Counted from the first letter of the stretch, positions 1 to 8,779 are shown. The stretch is 64,000 bases of DNA from Aliarcobacter cryaerophilus ATCC 43158 (GCF_003660105.1 NZ_CP032823.1:682001-746000), one strand, 5' to 3'. Made by a program: numbers and translations. Notes: generated by a model not told the origin, from the letters alone.

Positions 1-10
1 CTGGCAAGTT

Positions 11-1966
11 TTAAAAACTTGTCCATTCTTCTGAATCTTCATTTTTTGAAGGAGTATCTTTTGATTTCTCTTTTTTTAAATTAGGTTTTTTGATATCTAA
101 AACAGATTTATTTGTGCTATTTTCATCTAAGTTTTTAGATTTTACTTCATTTTTTCCAATAAACTCTTTTGAATTTGCATTTGAAACAATAAGTTTTGCA
201 ATAGTATCTGTTTGCATTGCAACATTATATGTTTGTGAAGCAATTTGTGCATTTTGTTGAGTTTGTTGGTCTAAAGAGTTAATTGCATGATTTATTTGTT
301 CAATTCCAGCAAGTTGCTCTTTACTAGAAGATTCAACACCTTTGATTAAAGTAATAGTTTGAATAATATTTTCATTTAATGTTTTATACCCACTTATCAT
401 ATCTTCAGAGATTTTTTTACCCAGATCTGCTTTTTTTGTAGCATTTTCAACTATTGCTTTTATCTCACGTGCTGCTTCTGCACTTCTTGTTGCTAGATTT
501 CTCACCTCTTGAGCAACAACTGCAAAACCTTTTCCTGCTTCTCCTGCAGTTGCAGCTTCAACTGCAGCATTAAGAGAAAGAATATTTGTTTGGAATGCTA
601 TTTGATCAATTACAGTTATTGCTTCGTTTATTGAATTTACTTCTTTATCTATTTCATTCATAGATTCTGTTGTTTGATTTGCAAGAGTTTCGCCTTTTGT
701 TACAGAATTTGTAACATTTGAAGCTAATTTTGACATTTGAATAATATTATCTGTATTATTTGAGATATTACTAGAAATTTCTTCAACTGCAGCTGCTGTT
801 TCTTCTAATGCAGCTGCTGCTTCATTTGAATTTTTATTTAAAATATCTACATTATTTAATAAAATTCCACTACTTACATCAAGAGTCAAACCATTTGATT
901 TATTTTCTACTAACATACTATTTATAATATCTGCTAAATTATTTAGTCCAACAGTAACTCCACTATTACAACCTTTTATTCTATGAGTAAAATCAAGTTT
1001 AGAATATTTTTCAAGAGCATAAGAGATATCATTTACATTTGTACAAATTCTAAGTTGTAAACTATATAACATCTCATTTATATGAATTCTTAATTTTTCC
1101 ATACTTTGCGATTCAACTTTTTCTTCAAGTCTTTTATTTAAATAACCATTTTTTACAATTTCTACAACTTCATTTATTTGTTCTAAAAATTTATTATCAG
1201 AATCAATTGTTTTTTTTGTTTTTAGAATATTTTCATTTACAATTTTTGCCATATTTCCGAATTCATCTTCATATTTCTCATCTAACATTTCAACATTTGT
1301 ATTCTCTTTATTTACATATCCAAAGAAACTTAATAAACCTTTTTGGAAGTTTTTTAATGAGTTAATTAACTGATTTGATAAAATAATAGAAAAAGTTAAA
1401 AAAATTATTATAGAAATTATTGCAATTAAGATTAAAACAGTAGTCATGGTTTTTTCTGATTTAGATTTTAGCTCTATAGTATTTTTATTCATAAGTGCCA
1501 ATTTTTCTTCAAGTTCTAATCCTACACTTACCATTTGTTTTATAATAGTTGAGATTTCATCACTCTCATTTTGTATCCCACTATTATAATCACTAATTCT
1601 TTTTTGATAAAACTTATCAAAATTAGAAATATAATCCGCAGACAATTTTAAAATTTGATTACTTAAATCAATATTCTCTTTTTCTGTCAATAAAGGTTTT
1701 AAGTTTTCAACAAAGTTATCTAACTCTTTAAAGTCTCTCTTAACTTTTTGAGCATTTTGTTCTGAAGGAACTCTTAAAAATTGATATACAGAAATTCTCC
1801 CCTTTAATACTTGTTGTATAAAAATATCTGTTTGGGTCGCAGTTTTAATTCTTTGATTACTTATTTGATTAAAATAACTGAATACTAAACCACAGACAAT
1901 TACAATTACTACAAATGTAATTGGTAAAAGCATCAATTTCTTTTTTGTAGAAAGATTATTTAACAT
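11..1966 (-). CDS. Methyl-accepting chemotaxis protein with C-terminal CheR-type tether
   Basis: This is a 651-residue transmembrane chemoreceptor that would signal to CheA/CheW. A membrane segment at about residues 12-30 and a second at about 172-197 enclose a roughly 140-residue periplasmic helical region that I cannot assign to a named sensor family. A cytoplasmic linker follows, then the coiled-coil signalling domain with the hairpin-tip core ([19 protein letters not shown], then [18 protein letters not shown]). After the point where the second receptor of this window (29494-31716) ends (NSKEF.GK in both), this protein continues with about 45 charged residues and finishes in EWTSF. That fits the xWxxF pentapeptide that recruits CheR/CheB in other bacteria. 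The start has a good GGAG ribosome site. The ligand is unknown. Confidence 0.93.
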   Translation of the reverse strand: MLNNLSTKKKLMLLPITFVVIVIVCGLVFSYFNQISNQRIKTATQTDIFIQQVLKGRISVYQFLRVPSEQNAQKVKRDFKELDNFVENLKPLLTEKENIDLSNQILKLSADYISNFDKFYQKRISDYNSGIQNESDEISTIIKQMVSVGLELEEKLALMNKNTIELKSKSEKTMTTVLILIAIISIIIFLTFSIILSNQLINSLKNFQKGLLSFFGYVNKENTNVEMLDEKYEDEFGNMAKIVNENILKTKKTIDSDNKFLEQINEVVEIVKNGYLNKRLEEKVESQSMEKLRIHINEMLYSLQLRICTNVNDISYALEKYSKLDFTHRIKGCNSGVTVGLNNLADIINSMLVENKSNGLTLDVSSGILLNNVDILNKNSNEAAAALEETAAAVEEISSNISNNTDNIIQMSKLASNVTNSVTKGETLANQTTESMNEIDKEVNSINEAITVIDQIAFQTNILSLNAAVEAATAGEAGKGFAVVAQEVRNLATRSAEAAREIKAIVENATKKADLGKKISEDMISGYKTLNENIIQTITLIKGVESSSKEQLAGIEQINHAINSLDQQTQQNAQIASQTYNVAMQTDTIAKLIVSNANSKEFIGKNEVKSKNLDENSTNKSVLDIKKPNLKKEKSKDTPSKNEDSEEWTSF

Positions 1967-1991
1967 AGTATGAACTCCAAAGTTTTATAAG

Positions 1992-2032
1992 GTTACTATT
2001 GATAATTAATATCATAATATAAATATAGTAAC
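1992..2032. promoter_or_regulatory. Inverted repeat upstream of the chemoreceptor gene
   Basis: GTTACTAT at 1992-1999 is repeated in inverted form as ATAGTAAC at 2025-2032, with an AT-rich 25-base spacer. It lies 26-66 bases before the chemoreceptor start, where a promoter or operator is expected. It could be a regulator site or chance in AT-rich DNA. No regulator is assigned. Confidence 0.35.
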
Positions 2033-2159
2033 ATAAAATAGATGCAAAGAAATAGCATTATAAATATTTAAAACATCAGAATTATTTATTTATATATTGT
2101 TATAAAATACCTAAGTGAGTAGATAAATTTATACTAATCATAATATTAAAACTTTTTGT

Positions 2160-3098
2160 TTAATACTTTATATTCTGCTGAAATCTTTTTCTAAAATCTT
2201 TTGGATTTAAAGATGTCTCTTGTTTAAAAAGTTTTCTAAAACTATTTTCATCAAAATACCCAAGTTCAAACGTAATATCACTAAAGCTTTTATTAGTAGA
2301 GATTAAAAGCTCTTTTGATTTTTCAACTTTTAAGATTTTCAAATATTGTAAAGGTGAGATATTAAGAGCTTTTTTAAATCTTCTATAAAATGTTTTCTCC
2401 GTAAGATTTATATTATTTGCTATTTCCAAAATAGAGAGTTGTTTATCTATATTATCTTTCATATATGATATAGAACTTTTTATATCTTCATCATCAAAAA
2501 GCAAAATTGTAGAAAATGCTTTATATGATTTTTGAGAATCTCTTCCTCTATCAATTAGCATTAAGTTTGCAAGTTGAGTTGCCGTTTTACAACTATGTAT
2601 TTTTTCAATAATATATAAACACAAATCTAAATAAGCATTAACTCCACCAACAGTTATAATGTTTTTTTCATCTATTAATATTTTATCTATATCAAGATTT
2701 ACAAGTGGATACTCTTTTTTAAATAGCTCTTCATAAGCCCAATGTGTAGTTGCAAATTTGCCATCTAGTAAATGAGTTTTTGCTAAGATAAAACTTCCTA
2801 TACAAGCTGATGATAAAATAGCTCTATTATTATATTGATAGATTAGCCAATCAATAATTTTAGGTGATATATCAAACACTTCTTCTTTTTGTATTGGAGG
2901 AATAATAACTACATCATAAATAGTATTGCTTATAGAAGTAGTTTCAAAATACTTTGTCTCTTCATCACTTACAAATATAGTTTTAATCTCAACTTCATCT
3001 TTTGATTTACAACTAATATTATTTATATAAAACAGCTCTTCTATTCCATAAGCAGAAGATTTAAAAACATCTTTTAATATTAAAATAGCAATATTCAT
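2160..3098 (-). CDS. GlxA-type transcriptional regulator (DJ-1/PfpI domain plus AraC helix-turn-helix)
   Basis: The protein has 312 residues in two parts. Residues 1-185 resemble the DJ-1/PfpI glutamine-amidotransferase-like fold, with Cys99 at the nucleophile-elbow position (SSACIGSFILA) and a following TTHW motif at 117-120. Residues about 210-310 are an AraC/XylS double helix-turn-helix ending in the typical FGYFDENSFRKLFKQ-type block. Such proteins act in the cytoplasm as DNA-binding regulators; the amidase-like half usually senses something rather than catalysing. It is divergent from the metallo-hydrolase gene across 95 bases, so that gene is the natural candidate target. The signal is not known. 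Confidence 0.9.
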   Translation of the reverse strand: MNIAILILKDVFKSSAYGIEELFYINNISCKSKDEVEIKTIFVSDEETKYFETTSISNTIYDVVIIPPIQKEEVFDISPKIIDWLIYQYNNRAILSSACIGSFILAKTHLLDGKFATTHWAYEELFKKEYPLVNLDIDKILIDEKNIITVGGVNAYLDLCLYIIEKIHSCKTATQLANLMLIDRGRDSQKSYKAFSTILLFDDEDIKSSISYMKDNIDKQLSILEIANNINLTEKTFYRRFKKALNISPLQYLKILKVEKSKELLISTNKSFSDITFELGYFDENSFRKLFKQETSLNPKDFRKRFQQNIKY

Positions 3099-3193
3099 AA
3101 TTTGTCCTAAATAACCTTTTATATGTCAAATACACCTATTTTAAATTGTAACATAATATGAAATAATTACAAAATTTAAAAAAGGATAAAAAT

Positions 3194-4042
3194 ATGTTAA
3201 AAAATATTTTAGTTTTGTTTATTGGTTTTATTTTTAGTTTAAATGCTTTTGCAATAGATTCTAATAAAACAGAGATTACGCTAATTAGAAATGCAACTGT
3301 AAAAATTACTTATGAGGGTAAAGTTTTTTTAATCGATCCACTATTTGCCCCAAAAAATAGTTATGAAGGTTTTGCTGGAACTTTAAATAGTCATATAAGA
3401 TGGCCAAAAGTTGAACTACCTTTTGATATAAAAGAGATATTAAAAGATGTTGATGCTGTAATTATAACTCACACACATGAAGATCATATAGATAAAGTAG
3501 CACTTGAAACAATACCAAAAGATTTGCTAATTTTTACACAAAATAAAAAAGATAAAGAGTATTTACAAAGTTTTGGTTTTACAAATATTAAAATTATGCA
3601 AGAAAATAGTTATCTTGGAGATGTAAAATTATCTATTACCTCTGGAGAACATGCTTCAAATGAAGTAATGTTTTATGCAAAAGAGGTTCTAGGGGTTGTT
3701 AGTGGAGTTATATTTTCTTCTAAAAATAGTAAAACAATCTATTTAGCAGGAGATACAGTTTTTAATAAAAATGTAGAAGATGTGGTTAAAAAATATAATC
3801 CAGATATTATTATACTAAACTCAGGAGATGCAAAGTTAGCAAACAATGCCTCGATTCTTATGAGCAAAGAGGAAGTTTTAAAAACTCATAATATTTCTTC
3901 AACTTCAAAAATTATAGCTGTACATATGGAAGCTGTAAATCATGCGACACTTACAAGAGATGAGTTAAAATCTTTTGTAAAAGAGAAGAAGATAGAAGAT
4001 TTTATAATTATTCCAAAAGATGGAGAGAGTATTAGATTTTGA
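3194..4042 (+). CDS. Exported metallo-beta-lactamase-fold hydrolase (UlaG-like)
   Basis: This 282-residue protein has a signal peptide (residues 1-20, cleavage probably after NAFA), so it should be periplasmic. The metal motif HTHEDHID is at residues 93-100 (His93, His95, Asp97, His98). A later AGDTVF block supplies the bridging Asp, and HMEAVNH near residue 245 supplies a further His. The architecture resembles the UlaG-like branch of the MBL superfamily, whose members hydrolyse varied esters or lactones. I cannot name the substrate. An AAAAGGA ribosome site precedes the ATG. Its divergent GlxA-type neighbour is a likely regulator. Confidence 0.88.
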   Translation: MLKNILVLFIGFIFSLNAFAIDSNKTEITLIRNATVKITYEGKVFLIDPLFAPKNSYEGFAGTLNSHIRWPKVELPFDIKEILKDVDAVIITHTHEDHIDKVALETIPKDLLIFTQNKKDKEYLQSFGFTNIKIMQENSYLGDVKLSITSGEHASNEVMFYAKEVLGVVSGVIFSSKNSKTIYLAGDTVFNKNVEDVVKKYNPDIIILNSGDAKLANNASILMSKEEVLKTHNISSTSKIIAVHMEAVNHATLTRDELKSFVKEKKIEDFIIIPKDGESIRF

Positions 4043-4479
4043 GTTGATAGATAAAATATACATTCTTTAAAATTGTAAATAGTAATATTCATACACTACA
4101 TCTTTGTAATACAAAAGTATAGGTGTAATAAAGCTATAAGCCAGTCATTATAAAACAATTTGACAGAGTTAATTGTGAAGTATTACATTTTTTCATTCAG
4201 TTGTAGGGCTAATTAATACAAACTCTATATCTAATTAAATAGATTTTATCTATTTCTTTGTTGTTTTCGTTTATAATACTTTTATAGAAGATACCCTATT
4301 CGTTGGTTGGAATTCTTTTGGTAGAGTACTTTAAATTGTCATTTTTAGTCCTTATTTAGTCCGTGTGATTTTATAAATATTGCTAAATATCGATAATTTA
4401 TTATACTCTAACAAAACATTTAAAACAGCGATTTGATGGATATTGTATGATATTTATAAATAAAGATAAAAGGATGATT
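4043..4479. other. Gene-poor 437-base stretch with a short direct repeat
   Basis: No convincing gene, tRNA or strong hairpin is visible. Two copies of TTTAGTCC (4344-4351 and 4355-4362) sit 11 bases apart, a pattern reminiscent of arm-type sites beside tyrosine-recombinase attachment sites. TATAAT-like hexamers occur near 4273 and TATACT at 4402-4407; the latter is a plausible -10 box for ychF. The stretch is long compared with the usual spacing in this window and may be a relic of a past insertion. Confidence 0.4.
4402..4407 (+). promoter_or_regulatory. Candidate -10 box for ychF
   Basis: TATACT lies about 70 bases before the ychF start in AT-rich DNA. Campylobacterota sigma-70 promoters depend mainly on the -10 hexamer, so no -35 box is claimed. 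Confidence 0.4.
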
Positions 4480-5583
4480 ATGGGACTAGGTGTAGGAATA
4501 GTAGGGCTTCCAAATGTAGGAAAAAGTACAACTTTTAATGCTTTAACAAAAGCACAAAATGCGCAAGCGGAAAATTATCCGTTTTGTACGATTGAGCCAA
4601 ATAAAGCGATAGTTCCAGTTCCTGATAAAAGATTAGACGAATTAGCAAAAATCGTTAATCCAGATAAAATTCAGCATTCTACTATTGATTTTGTTGATAT
4701 TGCTGGTTTAGTGCGAGGTGCAAGTAAGGGAGAAGGGCTTGGAAATCAATTTTTATCAAATATTAGAGAAGTTGAAGTTATTTTGCATATGGTTAGATGT
4801 TTTGAAGATGGAAATATTGTTCATGTTGAGGGGGATGTAAATCCTCTAAGAGATATTGAAATAATTGAAACAGAGCTTATATATGCAGATATTTCACAAC
4901 TTGAAAAAAAGATAGAAAGACTTAAAAAACAGTCAAAAGGAAGTAAAGAAGCAGCAGCTCAACTTGTAATTGCTGAAGAGTTATATGCTCACATAGGAGA
5001 ACTTCAACCTGTAAAAACTTTTGAAAATAGTGATAATGAAGCATTTATAGCTTTAGATAAAGAGCTTAGATTTTTATCAAACAAAGATGTGATTTATGGA
5101 GCAAATGTAGATGAAGATACTCTAAGCTCTGGAACAAACAAATATGTAGAACTTGTAAAAGAGTATGCCCAAACAGTTAATGCAGATGTTATTGTCCTTT
5201 GTGCAAAAATAGAAGAAGAGCTTGTTGGTCTTGAAGATGACGAAGCAAGAGCATTTTTGGATGATTTAGGAGTTGCTGAGTCAGGACTAGAGCAAATTAT
5301 TCAAAAAGCATTTGATAAACTAGGGCTTCAAAGCTACTTTACAGCTGGAAAGATAGAAGTTCGAGCTTGGACTATAAGAAAAAATACAAAAGCACCACAA
5401 GCAGCAGCAGTAATTCACAACGATTTTGAAAAAGGTTTTATAAAAGCTGAGGTTATATCTTATGAAGATTTTATTAAATTTGGTGGAGAATCTAAGTGTA
5501 AAGATGCTGGAAAATTAAGACTAGAAGGTAAGGATTATGTTGTTCAAGATGGTGATGTAATGCATTTTAGATTTAATGTTTAG
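4480..5583 (+). CDS. ychF: Redox-regulated ribosome-binding ATPase YchF
   Basis: This is an Obg-family P-loop protein that binds the ribosome and prefers ATP. The P loop GLPNVGKST is at residues 9-17, followed by a DIAGLVRGASKGEGLGN switch region, a coiled-coil insertion (about 125-190) and a C-terminal TGS domain ending in QDGDVMHFRFNV. An upstream in-frame ATG at 4447 exists, but the AAAAGGA ribosome site and the family's canonical MGL.VGIVGLPN beginning favour 4480, giving 367 residues against about 363 in E. coli. It is followed after 20 bases by the HDOD gene, probably co-transcribed. Confidence 0.96.
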   Translation: MGLGVGIVGLPNVGKSTTFNALTKAQNAQAENYPFCTIEPNKAIVPVPDKRLDELAKIVNPDKIQHSTIDFVDIAGLVRGASKGEGLGNQFLSNIREVEVILHMVRCFEDGNIVHVEGDVNPLRDIEIIETELIYADISQLEKKIERLKKQSKGSKEAAAQLVIAEELYAHIGELQPVKTFENSDNEAFIALDKELRFLSNKDVIYGANVDEDTLSSGTNKYVELVKEYAQTVNADVIVLCAKIEEELVGLEDDEARAFLDDLGVAESGLEQIIQKAFDKLGLQSYFTAGKIEVRAWTIRKNTKAPQAAAVIHNDFEKGFIKAEVISYEDFIKFGGESKCKDAGKLRLEGKDYVVQDGDVMHFRFNV

Positions 5584-5603
5584 ATAAAATTCAAGGGGAT
5601 ATT

Positions 5604-6428
5604 TTGCAAATTGATGATTTATTAAGAAGAGTTGAGTCCCTTCCACCTCTTCCCCGAACAATTATTTTAATAGAAGAGTATAGAAGAAAAAATGAAAAAG
5701 AGATAAGCGAACTTCATGATATTATAAGCAAAGATGCTTTGATTGTAACAAACCTTTTAAAAATAGCAAATTCAGCTATGTTTGGTTTTAGAAGTAAAGT
5801 TGAAACTCCTCTTAGAGCAATATCTCTGCTGGGAATAAACTTTACAATATCTGTTGCTATTTCAGCTAGTAGCCAAAAGTTATTAGTTACAACTTTGGCT
5901 CCATATGGACTTACAAATGATAATTTTATGAATTCATCAAATATTGCATCTGTTTTGGCTAGTTTATGGTTAGGTAAAATAGATGAAAGTATAAGAGATG
6001 AGATTATTCTACCGGCTCTTTTACTTGATATTGGTAAATATATTATTGCAGATATGATTATGAATGAACAAAAAGAGAAAGAGTTTAAAGCAAAAATAGA
6101 TGAAGGAATTTTATCTATTGAAGAGGTAGAAAAAGAGTTTTTAGGATTTTCTAGCGCATATGTAACATCACAAATTTTTAAACATTGGAAGCTTAGCCCA
6201 AATTTAATAAATAGTATTGAATTTGTAGATGATATCAAAAATGTTTCAGTAGAGTTTGAAAGAAAAGCAAAAATTTTAAGTGTAATCAAAACAGTTGCAA
6301 ATATAAAAGAACCTTTAAGCGAAAAATCAATTAAAGAGGGAATTATTAAGGCAAAAGAGTATGGCTTTGATGCAAAGATATTAGCTCAAACTATAGAAAA
6401 TCTTAAAACAAAAATAGATTTATATTAA
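5604..6428 (+). CDS. HDOD domain protein
   Basis: The product is a 274-residue soluble protein that is essentially a single HDOD domain (a degenerate relative of HD phosphohydrolases): LPPLPRT near the N-terminus, SKDALIVTNLLKIANSAMFG, then RAISLLGIN and LLDIGKYI blocks. HDOD proteins serve as signalling or scaffold proteins in chemotaxis, motility and stress control, and usually lack hydrolase activity. Translation starts at TTG, with AAGGGG five bases upstream and no better start nearby. It lies 20 bases after ychF and converges on recO. The partner is unknown. Confidence 0.85.
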   Translation: MQIDDLLRRVESLPPLPRTIILIEEYRRKNEKEISELHDIISKDALIVTNLLKIANSAMFGFRSKVETPLRAISLLGINFTISVAISASSQKLLVTTLAPYGLTNDNFMNSSNIASVLASLWLGKIDESIRDEIILPALLLDIGKYIIADMIMNEQKEKEFKAKIDEGILSIEEVEKEFLGFSSAYVTSQIFKHWKLSPNLINSIEFVDDIKNVSVEFERKAKILSVIKTVANIKEPLSEKSIKEGIIKAKEYGFDAKILAQTIENLKTKIDLY

Positions 6429-6435
6429 GCTAATT

Positions 6436-7050
6436 TCAAAGTCCAAGAAGTAGAATTTCAAAAAGATTTTCTACTTCATCATCATTTAGATTTATAGTTT
6501 TTTTTGTAATAAAAAGCTCTTTTATTTTCAGATAATCAAACACTTTCCCTCTTATACAAGCTTTGTGAACAGGTAAAAAACCTCTTACTATTGATAAGTC
6601 ACTATTTATTTCAACTTCACAAATAAAACACTCAAAATCAGTATGAAGTCTTCCTTCATGTTCTAAAATTGAGAGGTATGATTCTATAATAGCTCTATAA
6701 ATATTTTGTTTCTCTATTTTTGAAACTAAATTTTCTAAAAGAAAAAAGTAGAATGGTTCTAACTCATGAAGCTCTTTTAAGTGAGTGTAAAAAAGTTTAA
6801 GATATCTTTGCCAAGCATACATTTTCTGGTTATTTAAAATCCAAGGAAAACCTAGTTGAATTACATCTTTAAGTCTTGAAATAGAAGACTTTGTACTTTC
6901 AAGTTCAAAGTCTATTTTATAGCCAATATTGATATTTGAGTGCCTTGCTCCATAAAATCTATATGTTGTAATCAACTCATTTTCGCATATAATAGTGACA
7001 ATTAAATCATCATCTTTTACAGCTTTTATATCAATAATATAGCCTTGCAC
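6436..7050 (-). CDS. recO: DNA repair protein RecO (short Campylobacterota type)
   Basis: This 204-residue protein matches the RecO family, the mediator that helps load RecA in the RecFOR pathway. The N-terminal OB-fold (residues 1-70) begins MQGYIIDIKAVKDDDLIVTI, and a helical domain follows. A CxxC pair (Cys141, Cys144) with Cys165 downstream is a reduced version of the zinc site seen in longer RecO proteins. It is the second gene of a two-gene leftward unit, 15 bases after a small acidic gene, and converges with the HDOD gene. Confidence 0.85.
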   Translation of the reverse strand: MQGYIIDIKAVKDDDLIVTIICENELITTYRFYGARHSNINIGYKIDFELESTKSSISRLKDVIQLGFPWILNNQKMYAWQRYLKLFYTHLKELHELEPFYFFLLENLVSKIEKQNIYRAIIESYLSILEHEGRLHTDFECFICEVEINSDLSIVRGFLPVHKACIRGKVFDYLKIKELFITKKTINLNDDEVENLFEILLLGL

Positions 7051-7065
7051 ATCTTAATCTTAGAG

Positions 7066-7329
7066 TTAATCTTCGTTTGAACCTTCAAGCATATCAACTA
7101 TTTCATCATAAATCTCTTTTGCTTCTTCATCATCAATTTCACCAGCTTCTAAATCTTTTAAAAGCTCCTCAAAATCTTTTTTCATCTCTTGCATATTTTC
7201 AAGCTCTTCTTTTAACTCAGGAGTGTCTTTCTTTGCAGCAATTATTTCAAAAATATCATCTATGTGATCTTCTATTTCAACTAAAACTTCATTATTTATT
7301 ATCTCTTTAAGCTCTTCTTGGATACTCAT
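7066..7329 (-). CDS. Small acidic helical protein, paralogue of the protein at 58218-58478
   Basis: This encodes 87 residues, strongly acidic (many Glu/Asp), almost entirely predicted helix or coiled coil, with no Cys, signal peptide or membrane segment. I do not recognise a named family. It aligns end to end with the 86-residue protein at 58218-58478: shared EELK near the N-terminus, EVL.E at about residue 14, KEEL near 40, then KK..(E/D)E.LK, EA..I and a terminal DM plus acidic tail. It sits 15 bases before recO in the same direction and probably shares its transcript. The role is unknown. Confidence 0.75.
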   Translation of the reverse strand: MSIQEELKEIINNEVLVEIEDHIDDIFEIIAAKKDTPELKEELENMQEMKKDFEELLKDLEAGEIDDEEAKEIYDEIVDMLEGSNED

Positions 7330-7410
7330 TTTCTTACCTTCTTTAATTTTTCAAATTATATCAAAAGATTTCTAGCCTTTTGCTTCAATAATATCGTATA
7401 ATTGATTTGA

Positions 7411-7416
7411 TATAAT
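7411..7416 (+). promoter_or_regulatory. Candidate -10 box for ppnP
   Basis: TATAAT is preceded by TTGA and lies 28 bases before the ppnP start codon, the expected place for a sigma-70 promoter with a short leader. Confidence 0.5.
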
Positions 7417-7443
7417 ATTGCGATAAATTTTAAGGAGACTATA

Positions 7444-7758
7444 ATGTCATATTTTAAAGGTGTTTCTATAGCAAAAGCAGCAAATATTTTATACGATGGA
7501 AATATTACAAGCCGTGCTATTACATTTGAAGATGGAAGCAAAAAAACTTTAGGAATTATGTTAGAAGGTGAGTATGAGCTTAATACTGTAAATAAAGAAG
7601 TTATTGATATTCAAAGAGGAAAAATTGATTTATTACTTCCTGCTTCTGATTGGCAAGAGTTTGAAGGTCCAGCATCTTTTATTATTCCTGCAAATACAAA
7701 ATTTAGATTAAGAGTACACAGTTTAGTTGATTATTGTTGCTCTTTTATTAAAGATTGA
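7444..7758 (+). CDS. ppnP: Pyrimidine/purine nucleoside phosphorylase PpnP
   Basis: This 104-residue single-domain cupin matches the PpnP (formerly YaiE/DUF1255) family, which phosphorolyses several nucleosides to free base and ribose 1-phosphate in the cytoplasm. Recognisable blocks are FKGVSIAKAANILYDG at the N-terminus, TLGIMLEGEYEL in the middle and PASDWQEFEGPASFIIPAN before the C-terminus; the length is normal. An AAGGAG ribosome site precedes the ATG. It is a single-gene unit ending at a hairpin shared with nosL. Confidence 0.93.
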   Translation: MSYFKGVSIAKAANILYDGNITSRAITFEDGSKKTLGIMLEGEYELNTVNKEVIDIQRGKIDLLLPASDWQEFEGPASFIIPANTKFRLRVHSLVDYCCSFIKD

Positions 7759-7765
7759 TTTTATC

Positions 7766-7790
7766 AAACAATGCGAAAATCGCATTGTTT
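7766..7790. terminator. Bidirectional terminator between ppnP and nosL
   Basis: This is a perfect 11-base-pair stem (7766-7776 with 7780-7790) around an AAA loop, with T-rich DNA on the rightward side. It spans the convergent ends of ppnP and nosL and reaches the nosL stop codon. Confidence 0.75.
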
Positions 7791-8304
7791 AGTGATGTTT
7801 TTTTGGTAATGTATCTAAATTTATATCTTCAAATTTCAAAACTTTTACTCCAAAATGGTCTTTTGAAAACTCATTTGCACTATTTTCATCTTTAAATGGT
7901 ATTAATTCATTTCCCATAGGTCCCATAACATTTGAGCCAATTACAAAAAAAGCACTTTTTGCATCTATTTGCTCAAGAGTGTAGTAATCAGTAACGCTTA
8001 TAGTTGAATTTTTTAAATCAGCATTTTTTATATATTTTGTTGGTTCAAAATAAAATTTCATCATATCTTTTACTCCATCAAAATAGTAACTCTCTTTATC
8101 TGTTTTAATAGTAGCAATCCATTTCTCATATTTTGCTACAAACATACCACAAACAGGGCATTTTTCATCTTTTTGGATAGTTAAACTACTATTTTGATTA
8201 GATACTTCATTTCTATTTTGATGTTGCATATTGTGATTAGAATGCTCCATTGCAAAAAGTGTTGTACTAAAAAGTAACATTGAAGTAAGAATTTTTTTTC
8301 TCAT
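7789..8304 (-). CDS. nosL: NosL-family copper-binding protein
   Basis: The 171-residue protein begins with an export signal (residues about 1-18, ending LFAM), followed by a His/Asn/Met-rich linker and a NosL domain with the KCPVCGM copper motif (Cys49, Cys52, Met54). NosL delivers Cu(I) to nitrous oxide reductase in the periplasm. No lipobox is obvious, whereas many NosL proteins are lipoproteins. No other nos genes lie nearby, so either it acts at a distance or it belongs to the broader NosL-like copper proteins. It converges with ppnP and is divergent from the zinc-ribbon gene. Confidence 0.85.
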   Translation of the reverse strand: MRKKILTSMLLFSTTLFAMEHSNHNMQHQNRNEVSNQNSSLTIQKDEKCPVCGMFVAKYEKWIATIKTDKESYYFDGVKDMMKFYFEPTKYIKNADLKNSTISVTDYYTLEQIDAKSAFFVIGSNVMGPMGNELIPFKDENSANEFSKDHFGVKVLKFEDINLDTLPKKHH

Positions 8305-8422
8305 AATTTCCCTTTATTTTAAATTATATAAGTATATGAAAAATGAGTTAATTTTTAGTTAATTTTTTAGGTTTTTATATATCAAAAGTTTATATAATGT
8401 CTAAAAATTAAAGGTATTTTAT

Positions 8423-8779
8423 ATGTTACTAGGAAAATGTCCATATTGTGATGATGGAGAAATTGAAGTTAGAAAAAAAGAGGTAAGAGGAAAAAAAGTT
8501 GAATTATATGCTTGTAGCAATGCTTCTTGGACAACTGAAGATGGAGAATTCTTTGAATTAACATCTACTTCAAAATGTGGATTTAAAATTTGGCAAAATT
8601 CGCTTAGTCGTTATGGACATTGGCTAAAGCATAGTGAAATAAGAGAACTTTTGAGTAACAATGAAGTAGAGATAAAATTAAAAACCCAAAAAAGATTTGG
8701 GTTTAAAAATGAAAATAGAAAAGATTACTACAAAATTGCTATTTTAGATCCTGAATATGGTATTAAAATAGTGTTTTAA
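8423..8779 (+). CDS. Stand-alone topoisomerase-type zinc-ribbon protein
   Basis: The 118-residue protein resembles the C-terminal repeat of bacterial topoisomerases. GKCPYCDDGEI opens a putative four-Cys site (Cys6, Cys9, Cys31, Cys52), then comes the characteristic CGFKIWQNSL segment and a helix ending EIRELLSNNEVEIK. No topoisomerase catalytic region is attached. It could bind single-stranded nucleic acid, but this is inference. It overlaps the convergent TauE/SafE gene by 4 bases at its stop. No clear operon partner is visible. Confidence 0.7.
   Translation: MLLGKCPYCDDGEIEVRKKEVRGKKVELYACSNASWTTEDGEFFELTSTSKCGFKIWQNSLSRYGHWLKHSEIRELLSNNEVEIKLKTQKRFGFKNENRKDYYKIAILDPEYGIKIVF

Noticed and set aside
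2144-2165. Weak AT-only hairpin at the end of the GlxA-type gene
   Set aside because: A 7-base AT stem in DNA this AT-rich is expected by chance; it is not strong enough to call a terminator.
4447-4479. Longer N-terminus for YchF from the ATG at 4447
   Set aside because: The ribosome site lies between this ATG and the one at 4480, and the family begins at MGL.VGIVGLPN.
5714-6289. Long open frame of 191 codons on the minus strand inside the HDOD gene
   Set aside because: It lies wholly opposite a well-supported gene, has a composition rich in Ile/Phe/Ser typical of antisense frames of AT-rich genes, and has no ribosome site or recognisable domain.
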